This document shows, piece after piece, positions 40,408 to 50,133 of a stretch of DNA of 64,000 nucleotides (within the stretch, counting starts at the first letter, position 1; each line of letters begins with the position of its first letter). Source of the DNA: an uncultured bacterium (GTDB lineage: Bacteria; Cyanobacteriota; Vampirovibrionia; Gastranaerophilales; Gastranaerophilaceae); contig CAMOPX010000002.1 of assembly GCA_946622415.1 (NCBI GenBank), forward strand, positions 1 to 64,000, in the 5' to 3' direction. Under the pieces are notes generated by a model. That model saw only the letters and a program-made list of their open reading frames with translations. It searched no databases and was not told the origin of the DNA. The translations under genes and the position numbers were made by a program.

Positions 40408-41204
40408 TGAAAAAGTTTCTTACAATACTATATATTTTAATTTTTGCACTGCCTTTATATGCTGCGGATAAAATTAAATACACAGATAATAAAGACGGGG
40501 TGTATGTTTTTGAAATTAATACAAAAAAATACGGCGATAAAATCAAACCCGTTATGACAAAAAGAGTTGTTACGCCAAAAAAATTATACGAAGATGACTG
40601 TTACGATTTAGTTGTTAACGGTGGTTTTTTTGACGTAAAAAACGGTAAAAGCGTTTCTTATGTTGTTGTTGATGGTGAAACAATATCTGATGTCAATGAT
40701 AACGTTCAACTTGTTAATTCTTTAAAAAAAGAGGGCAGATTAGAAAAAGTTCTTTCAAGAAGTGAATTTAGGGTTTTAGAAAATAAAAGAGGTAAATTAA
40801 AATTTGATATTGCTTATCACAATGCCCCGATTCAAAAGGGCTATAAAATAAAACACTCTCTCCAAGCGGGCCCCATGATTAATCCCACTATGGACTTAGT
40901 TAACGAAGGGTTTGTCGTAAAAGAGAATGATGTTGTAAAATCACAAAGTGTAGATATTTTAAAAAGACGTGAACGTACCGCTATAGGTTTAAAAGGTAAA
41001 AAACTTTATATTGTAATATTTACAAAAGATCATAAGGCTGATGCTTATGAAATGAAAGAATATTTAACAAAAAATTTAAAATTAAAAAAAGCTATGGCGT
41101 TTGACGGCGGATTATCAACCGCAATTTCGTATAAGAATCTTCAAATAGGTTCAATGGGAAAGCATCAAAGATGTGTTAAATCGTTTTTAGTAGTTGAAAG
41201 ATAG
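40404..41204 (+). CDS. Phosphodiester glycosidase (NAGPA/DUF2233) domain protein, secreted
   Basis: Signal peptide; LVVNGGFFDVKNGKSVSYVVVDGE...RTAIGLKGKKLYIVIF...AMAFDGGLSTAI. Confidence 0.8.
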   Translation: MMKKFLTILYILIFALPLYAADKIKYTDNKDGVYVFEINTKKYGDKIKPVMTKRVVTPKKLYEDDCYDLVVNGGFFDVKNGKSVSYVVVDGETISDVNDNVQLVNSLKKEGRLEKVLSRSEFRVLENKRGKLKFDIAYHNAPIQKGYKIKHSLQAGPMINPTMDLVNEGFVVKENDVVKSQSVDILKRRERTAIGLKGKKLYIVIFTKDHKADAYEMKEYLTKNLKLKKAMAFDGGLSTAISYKNLQIGSMGKHQRCVKSFLVVER

Positions 41205-41215
41205 TTGAGGGAACA

Positions 41216-41680
41216 ATGAATATAAAGGAAATTCTTAAATCACAAAAATTTAAAAAAATAACAGCAATTGAATTGAGCGTTGTAATGCTATTATTGATTG
41301 CTTTTGGTATATATTATTCTCCGAGAATTTGGCATAAGCAGGAAGTTTTAATGGCGGCTAAAATAAAAGCCGATGGCGCTGTTTTTACGTCTAAGGTGCT
41401 TGAAGAATTTGCTCAAAATAAAAATGCAAAATCATCGGAAGTTGCACAAAAAATAACCGATGAATTAAATAAAGTTGAAGTTAATCCCTACGATAAAAAA
41501 GGTATTGCATATACATTTGAAAAGAATTGCAAGGCGTGTAATTCCGTTGAATACGATGATGAATTATCAATGATTATATTAACAAGCTATAATAAAAAAG
41601 GCGAATTATTGGCAAGAACAGTTATTAAACCGCCTTCTTTTGTTACATACAACAAATCAGACGATAAAAATAATGATTAA
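41216..41680 (+). CDS. Membrane-anchored hypothetical protein
   Basis: N-terminal TM (AIELSVVMLLLIAFGIYY); CKACN motif; no family assigned. Confidence 0.6.
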   Translation: MNIKEILKSQKFKKITAIELSVVMLLLIAFGIYYSPRIWHKQEVLMAAKIKADGAVFTSKVLEEFAQNKNAKSSEVAQKITDELNKVEVNPYDKKGIAYTFEKNCKACNSVEYDDELSMIILTSYNKKGELLARTVIKPPSFVTYNKSDDKNND

Positions 41681-42168
41681 TCTATTCTGTAGGTTTCCCA
41701 CTCTCCGCCTATAATATTCTTTTCTTTGAGTTTTTTTGCTTCTTTTATCCACAATTCTCTGTTTTTAACCAAATATTCAAAGCATGTTGAACAAGAATTG
41801 CAGTATGCGCTAACTGTTGTCGGAAAATTGTATCTTGATGAAAAATAATTACCGTATGCTATTTTTTCTTCATTTTTTAAATAAGTGGGAAATTGATTAA
41901 TTTTTATTTTTGTCGGTATCAGCGAAATTTTTTTGCATCTCGGACATCTTTTGACCGTGAAATATGATGTTAAAACCATTGCTTCTTTTTCATCGTATTC
42001 TTTGGATGTGTTTGCAATTGTAACAAGAGTGATAAAACATTCTTTATCGCCTCTTGATTTACAATAAGGATTAATTTGATTTATTCCCAAGATTTCAAAT
42101 GTTTCAATAGGAACTTCTTCAAGGTCATAATACTGAATTCTGTTTTTAGGCATTAAAAAATCTAGCAT
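41677..42168 (-). CDS. Hypothetical protein with CxxC zinc-binding-like motifs
   Basis: KRCPRCKKIS and YCNSCSTCFEYLV. Confidence 0.65.
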   Translation of the reverse strand: MLDFLMPKNRIQYYDLEEVPIETFEILGINQINPYCKSRGDKECFITLVTIANTSKEYDEKEAMVLTSYFTVKRCPRCKKISLIPTKIKINQFPTYLKNEEKIAYGNYFSSRYNFPTTVSAYCNSCSTCFEYLVKNRELWIKEAKKLKEKNIIGGEWETYRID

Positions 42169-42174
42169 AGATTT

Positions 42175-42180
42175 ATATTA
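42175..42180 (-). promoter_or_regulatory. Candidate leaderless -10 (TAATAT) 6 nt before ATG 42168
   Basis: Minus strand: TAATAT AAATCT ATG. Confidence 0.35.
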
Positions 42181-42218
42181 CATCAATTTTAAAAAAATGT
42201 ATAAAAAATTTAAAAAAA

Positions 42219-43535
42219 TTAGCCTATGGTAGGATATTTTTTCTCTAATTCTTCTAAACTTATTCCTTTTGTTTCGGGAACTGTCGTAAATATAAATATA
42301 ATTGATAAAATACATATTAAATTGAAAATATTGAATGTAATCAAACCGCCAAATTTATCCATAAATATCGGAAACAGACCCGTTGTTATGAAATTAAAAA
42401 TAAAATTAAAAATTATTGCGATACTCATTGCCTGCCCTCTGAATCTCAAAGGAAAGACTTCCGAAATCAATAATAATGCAATAGGGCCGAGTGACATTGA
42501 AAAAGAAATTATATAAATACAGCATGCTCCGACTGCAAAATATTTTATAAATTCGCCATTATGATTGAACGATAGCGATAGTACCGTAAGGCTCATAATC
42601 ATTCCCGACAAACCTATATATAAAAGAGGTTTTCTTCCCAATTTATCCACAAATGCTACAGCAACAAAAGTCATCAAAAAATTTATAATTCCGATAAAAA
42701 TTGTAATAAATAACGCACTGCTATCGGAATGAAAACCTACATGTTTAAATATTGTCGGAGTAAAATATATAATGGCATTTATTCCTGTGCAGATTTGAAC
42801 AAACATCATACCTATGCCAATAACAAACGGTTTTATAAGGTTTTTAGAAAATTTAATCCTATTGTTGTTTTGTACCGTTGCCTCGATTTCTTTAATTTCA
42901 TCTTTCGATGATTTATTATGTAATTTTTCTAAGATTTTAGCGGCTTCTTCTTTTCTGTTTTTTAATATTAGCCATCTTGGAGTATCTTTTTGGAATAAAA
43001 ATCCTAATAACAATATTAATGCGGGAACTGCTCCAAAAAGAAGCATATATCTCCAATTATTATTAAATCCGGATAAACAGTAATTTGTAAAATATGCACC
43101 CAATATACCAAGTGTAATTGCAACTTGGAAAAATGAAACTATTTTTCCTCTATTTTCTTTTGCTGAAATTTCACTTAAATACAAAGGAACAGCAAAACTC
43201 ACTACTCCGACAGCTATTCCTGTAAATACTCTTGAAAAAATCAGCATATTTATGTTTTTTGATAAAAAACATAGTATTGAACCGACAAAAAAGAAAAGAG
43301 CACTTAAAAGAATTGTCTTTTTTCTGCCTATTCTATCTACAATAAAACCGTTTAAAAAAGCACCTATGACAGCGCCAAATGAAATACTGCTGACTAATAA
43401 ACCCAGTTGTGCGGGTGTAATTTGAAAACTTTTTTCTATAAACAATATAGCGCCCGAAATAACCCCTGTGTCGTATCCGTTCAAGAATCCGCCGGTTGCT
43501 GCTATTATTGCTGATATGAGTAAATATTTTGTCAT
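42219..43535 (-). CDS. MFS sugar porter-family transporter
   Basis: GGFLNGYDTGVISGAILFI, DRIGRKKTIL, FVDKLGRKPLL, PETKGISLEELE. Confidence 0.92.
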   Translation of the reverse strand: MTKYLLISAIIAATGGFLNGYDTGVISGAILFIEKSFQITPAQLGLLVSSISFGAVIGAFLNGFIVDRIGRKKTILLSALFFFVGSILCFLSKNINMLIFSRVFTGIAVGVVSFAVPLYLSEISAKENRGKIVSFFQVAITLGILGAYFTNYCLSGFNNNWRYMLLFGAVPALILLLGFLFQKDTPRWLILKNRKEEAAKILEKLHNKSSKDEIKEIEATVQNNNRIKFSKNLIKPFVIGIGMMFVQICTGINAIIYFTPTIFKHVGFHSDSSALFITIFIGIINFLMTFVAVAFVDKLGRKPLLYIGLSGMIMSLTVLSLSFNHNGEFIKYFAVGACCIYIISFSMSLGPIALLLISEVFPLRFRGQAMSIAIIFNFIFNFITTGLFPIFMDKFGGLITFNIFNLICILSIIFIFTTVPETKGISLEELEKKYPTIG

Positions 43536-43541
43536 AATTTT

Positions 43542-43547
43542 ATTATA
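43542..43547 (-). promoter_or_regulatory. Candidate leaderless -10 (TATAAT) 6 nt before ATG 43535
   Basis: Minus strand: TATAAT AAAATT ATG. Confidence 0.45.
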
Positions 43548-43562
43548 CTAAAAAATTTAATA

Positions 43563-43568
43563 TATAAT
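43563..43568 (+). promoter_or_regulatory. Candidate leaderless -10 (TATAAT) 6 nt before ATG 43575
   Basis: TATAAT GAAGTT ATG; no SD. Confidence 0.5.
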
Positions 43569-43574
43569 GAAGTT

Positions 43575-45500
43575 ATGAAGAAAAACCAAAAACTCATAAT
43601 TTTATTGTTGTGTTCTCTTTTATTGTTTTGTCTTGAGTTTTGTTTCTTTAATAAAAATGTTTTAAAAATATTCAAACCTTTATATAATAACTTTGCCTTC
43701 ATGGTTGAATTAAATTCAAATTCTACGGATAACTTTTTTGTTGTCGTAAATGACAAAATCGCTCCATATAATAAAATAAGAAATTTTTTATTTTTTAATT
43801 CAAATAAAAAAATCGATAACATAAAAATTTTATCTGATATAAAAGACGAAAATATAAAGAGTGTTTTTATTTATGACGGGATAAAGCCTTATTATTTTAA
43901 CGATTTTTCAGATTTTAAAAAACAACAAAAAGAACTTTGTTTTAATGATAACTGTAATGTTTTGACTTTATATGATTTACCAGATAACTTTTATAAAAAA
44001 AACCGAGCAATAAATTCAAATTCTTTGTATAATTACTTTTGTGTATTTTTGTTGAGTATAATCTCGGGACATTATATATTTATTCCTTTTTATATTCTTT
44101 TTGGAATTTTTTTGTATCTTTTTCTAATAAATTCTAAAATTAAATTTAATCAAATATATTCCGTCTTTGCTATTTTTGTTTTTGCTTTGGTTTTAAGAGT
44201 CAATGGATTTTTTGACACATTATTGATGTACGATGATTACTATACTCTCGATTTATCAACTCTTAATTTTTTATCCATATTTAAAGACCCGGGTAATCCT
44301 CCGCTTTTGTACTTTATTTACCATATTTATTTCATGATTTTTCCTTTAAATATTTATTTTGCAAAGGCTTTAGCATTAGTTATTTCTGTTTTGATGTTAT
44401 TTTGTTGTCATTACTTTACTAAAAAAGAATTCGGGTATAATATTTCAAATTTATTTCTATTCTTGGTTGCAATTAATATTCATTTTATTCACAGAGCACT
44501 TGAATTAAGGGGTTATATTTTACAATGTGTTTTTACGGTATTACTTATTTATTTATTGTTTAAAATCATAAATTCTTTTTCAAAAAAGTATTTAATTTTT
44601 TATTGTCTTTGTTCAATTGCTGCAATCAATTTGCATTTTTATGAAATATTGTTTTTGGTTGGAAATTATATTTTTTGCGTTTTTATGTTGTATAAGAAGA
44701 ACGAAAAACGAAAATTAGTCATTTTTTCTTTGATTCATTTGATACCTATTATTACATTTTTACCCTACTTTTTTTATACTGCTTTAAATAAAGGCTTATT
44801 GAATGAATCGTTTAATACTTGGATTGCAAAAGCCGATTTTAATATGATAAAATCCACGGTTTATTATTTATTTGGCGGCTTGATTCCTTTTGTGCTCTAT
44901 CTTTTTTATTCCGGTAAGTCGTTATATTCAAAAGAAAATAAATACAAACCTTTTATAATTTATTCTTTATATATTATCTGCTTTGTTTTGTTATCTGCAA
45001 TATTAATATCTCAATTTAAACCGGTTCTTGTTGAGAGGTATATGTTATTTCTTATTCCTTTAGTGTTGATTAATATTGCATTATTCTTTTCTTTAAATAA
45101 AAAACATATTATTGTATTTTTTATATGGATTCTTTTGATACAAAATTATGCAGTTATTAAAAAGAATAATAAAAATAAAGGTCTTGATTTGGTGCCGATA
45201 TCCGCTTCTTCTCAATATAAATTGCAAAATGCTTCTAAAAATGTATATGCAATTGTGAGAAATTTTACTTACAGCAAAAATATCGATAACTTTAAATTTA
45301 TTGATTTTAATAATGATGTTAATTACAAAATAATAGATACAAAAAAAATTTCAATTGAAGAAATGACTAAAGATATTTTGTCAAAAGATAAAGACGCGGT
45401 AATTTTTACCTTACTTTTTGAAATGAACGAACAAAATCTAAAAAAATACACATGTTATTTCAATATGACGCAGGATATTTGCCTATGGAAGATTAACTAA
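43575..45500 (+). CDS. Polytopic membrane glycosyltransferase (GT39/PMT-like, ArnT-type)
   Basis: LLMYDDYYTLDL (acidic motif in first loop), DPGNPPLLYFIYH, many TM segments. Confidence 0.75.
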   Translation: MKKNQKLIILLLCSLLLFCLEFCFFNKNVLKIFKPLYNNFAFMVELNSNSTDNFFVVVNDKIAPYNKIRNFLFFNSNKKIDNIKILSDIKDENIKSVFIYDGIKPYYFNDFSDFKKQQKELCFNDNCNVLTLYDLPDNFYKKNRAINSNSLYNYFCVFLLSIISGHYIFIPFYILFGIFLYLFLINSKIKFNQIYSVFAIFVFALVLRVNGFFDTLLMYDDYYTLDLSTLNFLSIFKDPGNPPLLYFIYHIYFMIFPLNIYFAKALALVISVLMLFCCHYFTKKEFGYNISNLFLFLVAINIHFIHRALELRGYILQCVFTVLLIYLLFKIINSFSKKYLIFYCLCSIAAINLHFYEILFLVGNYIFCVFMLYKKNEKRKLVIFSLIHLIPIITFLPYFFYTALNKGLLNESFNTWIAKADFNMIKSTVYYLFGGLIPFVLYLFYSGKSLYSKENKYKPFIIYSLYIICFVLLSAILISQFKPVLVERYMLFLIPLVLINIALFFSLNKKHIIVFFIWILLIQNYAVIKKNNKNKGLDLVPISASSQYKLQNASKNVYAIVRNFTYSKNIDNFKFIDFNNDVNYKIIDTKKISIEEMTKDILSKDKDAVIFTLLFEMNEQNLKKYTCYFNMTQDICLWKIN

Positions 45501-45504
45501 TCTT

Positions 45505-46974
45505 TTAGAAATTTTTTCTGTTTAATGCATCCAAATACAAAAATTTATACTTTTGAGCTGAATTTTCCCAAGTGAATTTTGTATTTATGCAATTTTTTAT
45601 CATATTTTTAAAATCGTCTTTTCTGTCGTAATATGTCCAAATCGCATTTTTGATTTCATTTAGCATAGATTGAGCATCATATCCTAAGAATTTAAAACCT
45701 GTTGCATTCGGATTCGGATAAGAAATAATTGTATCATCAAGTCCGCCTGTTGCTCTTGCTATCGGAACAGAACCGAATTTCATGGCTATCATTTGAGATA
45801 TTCCGCACGGCTCAAACAAACTTGGCATTAAAAATAAATCCGAAGCCTTATAAATTGTTTCACTTAAATCTGTTTTAAAATCAATCCATGCTCTGATGTT
45901 CGGAGAATTATTTGAAGCCCAAATAAGCATATTTTGATATCCTTCTTCTCCTGTTCCCAAAAATACAAAGTCGGCAGGTTGATTCATTAAATCAAATTTA
46001 CAAAAATCAATTAAATCCATTCCTTTTTGATAAACTAATCTTGATATCATAGCAATAAGCGGTCTATGGGGGTTAAGCGGCAAACCAAACATCTTTTGGA
46101 TTTCTTCTTTATATTTTGGTTTTTCTTTTGTATTAAAGTTTTTTTTATCGTATTTTGTACCGTTTAGTATTCCGCAAAGTTTATAGGTTTGACCTCTTAG
46201 GGTGTAATCCATTCCTTCCCCGTAATCTCCGCCCAGGATTTCTTGCGCATAACGGGGAGATACTGTTGTTATTTTATCTGCACAATATAAGGCACCTTTT
46301 AGCCAATTCACTCTGCCATAGTGTTCAATACATTGATCATTCCAAACGTTATCCCATCTCATATTTGCAAAATCAATTATTGCCTTGTCGCATTCACCCT
46401 GATATGCAAGATTGTGGATTGTGAATATTGATTTTGTATCTTTATAAAATTCGTCATACTTATAATTTGTTTTCAAATAAATCGGAAGCATAGATGTATG
46501 CCAATCGTTAGCATGAATTATATCGGGTTTAAAATTTAATAATTTTGCATATTCTAATGTTGCAAGGCAAAAAGAAACGTATCTTTGCATTTCGTACATC
46601 TCATCGCACCACTTCGGATAAACAACATTAAAGCAAGAAAAATACTTCGGATTATCAATAAAAAACACGTTTACGTTCGTGTTTGGAATTTGTGTCATTT
46701 TAAGTTTAAATATGTGCTGAGCATGGCCCATATTAATTCTCAATTCTGAATTTTCAATCTCTGTAATATTATATTTTTCTTGGTCAATACAACCGTAAAG
46801 AGGAGTAAAAACAGCACATCTGATATTTTGTTTATCAAGATAAATCGGAAGCTCTCCTACAACATCCGCTAATCCGCCTACCTTTGAAAACGGTGCAACT
46901 TCGGCTGAAGCAAATAATACATTCATTTCTTTGTCTTGTTTTTTAAATTTTTTTACTAATTCTTCCGGTTTCAT
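45505..46974 (-). CDS. glgA: Glycogen synthase (ADP-glucose type)
   Basis: MNVLFASAEVAPFSKVGGLADVVGELP, HANDWHTSMLPIYL, PSLFEPCGISQMIAMKFGSVPIARATGGLDDTI. Confidence 0.95.
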   Translation of the reverse strand: MKPEELVKKFKKQDKEMNVLFASAEVAPFSKVGGLADVVGELPIYLDKQNIRCAVFTPLYGCIDQEKYNITEIENSELRINMGHAQHIFKLKMTQIPNTNVNVFFIDNPKYFSCFNVVYPKWCDEMYEMQRYVSFCLATLEYAKLLNFKPDIIHANDWHTSMLPIYLKTNYKYDEFYKDTKSIFTIHNLAYQGECDKAIIDFANMRWDNVWNDQCIEHYGRVNWLKGALYCADKITTVSPRYAQEILGGDYGEGMDYTLRGQTYKLCGILNGTKYDKKNFNTKEKPKYKEEIQKMFGLPLNPHRPLIAMISRLVYQKGMDLIDFCKFDLMNQPADFVFLGTGEEGYQNMLIWASNNSPNIRAWIDFKTDLSETIYKASDLFLMPSLFEPCGISQMIAMKFGSVPIARATGGLDDTIISYPNPNATGFKFLGYDAQSMLNEIKNAIWTYYDRKDDFKNMIKNCINTKFTWENSAQKYKFLYLDALNRKNF

Positions 46975-46984
46975 ATTTTCCTCT

Positions 46985-47596
46985 TTAAAAAATTGATAAT
47001 AATTTTAAAACTTCTTTAAGTATTTCTTCTGGATTATCTTTTTGAGCTTTAGAAACAACGGTTTGAAGTGCGGAACTGTATTCGCTCTTATTGTATCCTA
47101 AGGATTCAAGAACGGTTATTACCTGTGTTGTTGTTTCGTTTGTGATTATATTATTGTTACTTTGTGCTGTCGTGATTTTTGATGTTGTTTCTGTTTTTGT
47201 TAATTTATCTTTGATTTCTAAGACGATTTTTTGAGCCATTTTAGGCCCTACACCTTTGGTTCTTGATATTTTTTTATGGTCATCATTCATAACCGCATCA
47301 ACAAGTTCATTTGTTTCAAATTCGTCCAACAAAGAAAGCGCGACTTTTGTACCTATTCCTGATACAGAGGTTAAAATATCAAATATGATTCTATCCTGTT
47401 TAGATTTAAAACCGCATAGGGTCATTGAATCTTCTTTGTGAATAAGTTTTGTATAAATTTTTATATCGGAATTTAATTCAGGCAAGGAATTAATTGTTCT
47501 TGTGTTAACAAGTAATAAATATCCGAGTCCGTTAGCCTCTACGGTACAGAAGGGAAAATTCTTATCGGTCAATTTGCCTTTTATATAATCAAACAT
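46985..47596 (-). CDS. ruvA: Holliday junction DNA helicase subunit RuvA
   Basis: MFDYIKGKLTD, LTSVSGIGTKVALSLL, KGVGPKMAQKIVLEIKDK. Confidence 0.95.
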   Translation of the reverse strand: MFDYIKGKLTDKNFPFCTVEANGLGYLLLVNTRTINSLPELNSDIKIYTKLIHKEDSMTLCGFKSKQDRIIFDILTSVSGIGTKVALSLLDEFETNELVDAVMNDDHKKISRTKGVGPKMAQKIVLEIKDKLTKTETTSKITTAQSNNNIITNETTTQVITVLESLGYNKSEYSSALQTVVSKAQKDNPEEILKEVLKLLSIF

Positions 47597-47702
47597 AATT
47601 AAACTCCTTTTTTATTATATTTTAAAATGTCTTAAATTGTGATTGGTTTAATAATAATTTACAAAAAAATTTAAAACATGGCATTAAATACTATTTTGTT
47701 GT

Positions 47703-47708
47703 TATAAT
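47703..47708 (+). promoter_or_regulatory. Extended -10 (TGTTATAAT) of the ilvB operon
   Basis: TTGTTGTTATAATTTT; GAGGA RBS supports start at 47732. Confidence 0.45.
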
Positions 47709-47731
47709 TTTTTTATAAGATGAGGAATGTT

Positions 47732-49441
47732 ATGAACAAAGTTATGTATACAGGTGCCGAAATATTATTAAAATCGCTTATTGAAGAAGGCGTTGAAGAA
47801 GTTTTTGGTTATCCGGGCGGCGTGGTTCTGCCTTTATATGATGCTTTATACGTCCAAAACGATATTAAGCATTATCTTGTTCGTCATGAACAAGCAGCAG
47901 TCCATGCAGCGGAAGGTTTTGCAAGAGTGTCGGGAAAAGCTGGAGTCGCAATTGTAACATCCGGACCCGGAGCTTGTAATACGATTACAGGTCTTGCAAA
48001 TGCCTATTATGATGGAACTCCGATGGTTCTTATTACCGGTCAGGTAAATTCTAAATTAATCGGCGGAGATGCATTCCAAGAAGCAGATATTGTCGGTATA
48101 ACTCGTTCTTGTTGTAAACATAACTATTTGGTTAAAGATGTTAAAGATTTAGCAAGAGTTGTCAAAGAAGCATTTTTTATTGCAACAACAGGTAAAAAAG
48201 GCCCTGTTGTAATCGATATTCCTGTTGACGTTTTTAATGCTAAATGTACATTTAATTACCCGAAAAATGTTGAACTTGTCGGATATAATCCGAATTATAA
48301 AGGTCACCCCCTGCAAATCCACAAGGCACTTGAGGCTCTGTTTGATGCTAAAAGACCCGTTATAATTTCAGGCGGCGGTGTAGTTGCGTCAAACGCAAGC
48401 AAAGAATTGATTGAGCTTGCAACAAAATTACATATCCCTGTTGTTCATACATTAATGGGCACAGGTACTTATCCTGACAGTCTTGAAACAAGCCTTGGCA
48501 TGATGGGTATGCACGGAAATTACTGTGCAAACCTTGCCGTATCGAATGCTGATGTTATTTTTGCAATAGGTACAAGATTTTCGGATAGAATTACAGGTTC
48601 ATTGAAGAAATTTGCGCGTGACGCGCAAGTTATTCACGTTGATATTGACCCTTGTTCAATATCTAAAAATGTTAAAGCAGGAATTCCGATTGTCGGAGAT
48701 ATAAAGAATGTTTTGACTACTATGCTTCATCAGCTTTCAAAATCAAATCATAAAATAAATCTTGAATTAAAAAATAAATGGTTTAATGATATAGCCGAAT
48801 GGAAAACTAAAGTTGCGATTCCTCAAAAAACTTCAGGCAAATTGAGCGCGCTAACTGTATTAAACAGTATTCAAAAATTCATCGAACCTGATGAACCTGT
48901 AGTTGCAACAGAAGTTGGACAACATCAAATGTGGACAGCACAAAACTTTAAATTTAATAAACCGAGAAAACTAGTTACATCAGGCGGTCTTGGTACGATG
49001 GGTTTTGGTTTCCCTGCTGCTATGGGTGCTGCTGTTGCAAACAAAAATAAATACGTTATCAATATTGCAGGTGACGGTTCTATTCAAATGAATATTCAAG
49101 AATTAATGACCTGCGTTGATTATGGTTTTAAGGTTATTAATTGTATTATTAATAACGGATATTTGGGCATGGTTCGACAATGGCAAGAAAAAATATATAA
49201 TGCTCACTATTCGCAAACAAAAATTTCTTCACCTGATTTTGTAAAGTTGGCAGAAAGTTATGGTGCCTTGGGTATCAGAGTTACTCAAGAAGATGAAATC
49301 ATACCTGCATTAAAGCGTGCCGTTGAATTTGAAGGCCCTGTTTTAATTGATTTTGTTTGTGAAAATTTTGAAATGGTTTATCCTTGGGTGCTTGCAGGTG
49401 ATTCCATTGATAATGTTTTATTATCTAGAGAGGATGGCTAA
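47732..49441 (+). CDS. ilvB: Acetolactate synthase large subunit
   Basis: EEVFGYPGGVVLPLYDAL, RHEQAAVHAAEGFARVSGKAGV, GDGSIQMNIQELMT...NNGYLGMVRQWQE. ORF begins 47720; 47732 has the RBS. Confidence 0.96.
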   Translation: MNKVMYTGAEILLKSLIEEGVEEVFGYPGGVVLPLYDALYVQNDIKHYLVRHEQAAVHAAEGFARVSGKAGVAIVTSGPGACNTITGLANAYYDGTPMVLITGQVNSKLIGGDAFQEADIVGITRSCCKHNYLVKDVKDLARVVKEAFFIATTGKKGPVVIDIPVDVFNAKCTFNYPKNVELVGYNPNYKGHPLQIHKALEALFDAKRPVIISGGGVVASNASKELIELATKLHIPVVHTLMGTGTYPDSLETSLGMMGMHGNYCANLAVSNADVIFAIGTRFSDRITGSLKKFARDAQVIHVDIDPCSISKNVKAGIPIVGDIKNVLTTMLHQLSKSNHKINLELKNKWFNDIAEWKTKVAIPQKTSGKLSALTVLNSIQKFIEPDEPVVATEVGQHQMWTAQNFKFNKPRKLVTSGGLGTMGFGFPAAMGAAVANKNKYVINIAGDGSIQMNIQELMTCVDYGFKVINCIINNGYLGMVRQWQEKIYNAHYSQTKISSPDFVKLAESYGALGIRVTQEDEIIPALKRAVEFEGPVLIDFVCENFEMVYPWVLAGDSIDNVLLSREDG

Positions 49442-49957
49442 ATGACTATCAATCATACAATATCCGTACTTGTTTCAAATGAAGTCGGAGTATTATCCAG
49501 AATTGTTGATTTATTTTCAGGCAGAGGTTATAACATTGAGAGTCTTACCGTTGCACCGACTATTGACAGTATTTATTCCAGAGTCACAATTGTTACACCT
49601 GCAGATGAAGACGTTATTGAACAAATATGTAAACAATTAAACAGATTAATCCCTGTTATTAAAGTTGCACATTTGAGCGTGGATGAAGCCATTGAATACG
49701 AAATCGGATTAATAAAAGTTCTGGTTGATGATAAAAACAAAGCAGAATTTTTAAATATTGTTGCGCAAGCTAAAGCAACAATCATGGATGTTACCGATAA
49801 AATTTATACGGTTAAAATTGACGGTACCGAAAAAGAGGTTCAAACATTTGCCGAATTAATCCGAGGATATGGTATAAAAGAATTTGTTCGTTCGGGTAAA
49901 GTTGCAATTACAAAAGGTAATCAATTCTCGAACTTTAAAAACAAAAAAGATGAATAA
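49442..49957 (+). CDS. ilvN: Acetolactate synthase small subunit
   Basis: HTISVLVSNEVGVLSRIVDLFSGRGYNIESLTVAPT. Confidence 0.95.
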   Translation: MTINHTISVLVSNEVGVLSRIVDLFSGRGYNIESLTVAPTIDSIYSRVTIVTPADEDVIEQICKQLNRLIPVIKVAHLSVDEAIEYEIGLIKVLVDDKNKAEFLNIVAQAKATIMDVTDKIYTVKIDGTEKEVQTFAELIRGYGIKEFVRSGKVAITKGNQFSNFKNKKDE

Positions 49958-49994
49958 TATTTTATATTTTCTTTAAAAATCTTGTTATTCTTAC

Positions 49995-50042
49995 TTTTTA
50001 AATACTAATCAAAATAAATAAATTTTTATAAGTATTTAAAAA
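49995..50042. repeat. Inverted repeat (12-bp perfect arms) downstream of ilvN
   Basis: TTTTTAAATACT ... AGTATTTAAAAA, 24-nt loop; arms extend imperfectly (ATTCTTAC / GTAAAGAAT). Confidence 0.6.
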
Positions 50043-50133
50043 TGTAAAGAATAGTTTTATTATTATATAAAATATTTCCCTTTTATTATATTATTTTCTT
50101 GGATATCCCCTTGTAAAGTAAGGAATTAGTTCA

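Noticed and set aside
43532-43822. Minus-strand 96-aa ORF overlapping the start of the GT39-like gene
   Set aside because: Antisense to a well-supported polytopic membrane protein; no RBS or conserved motif.
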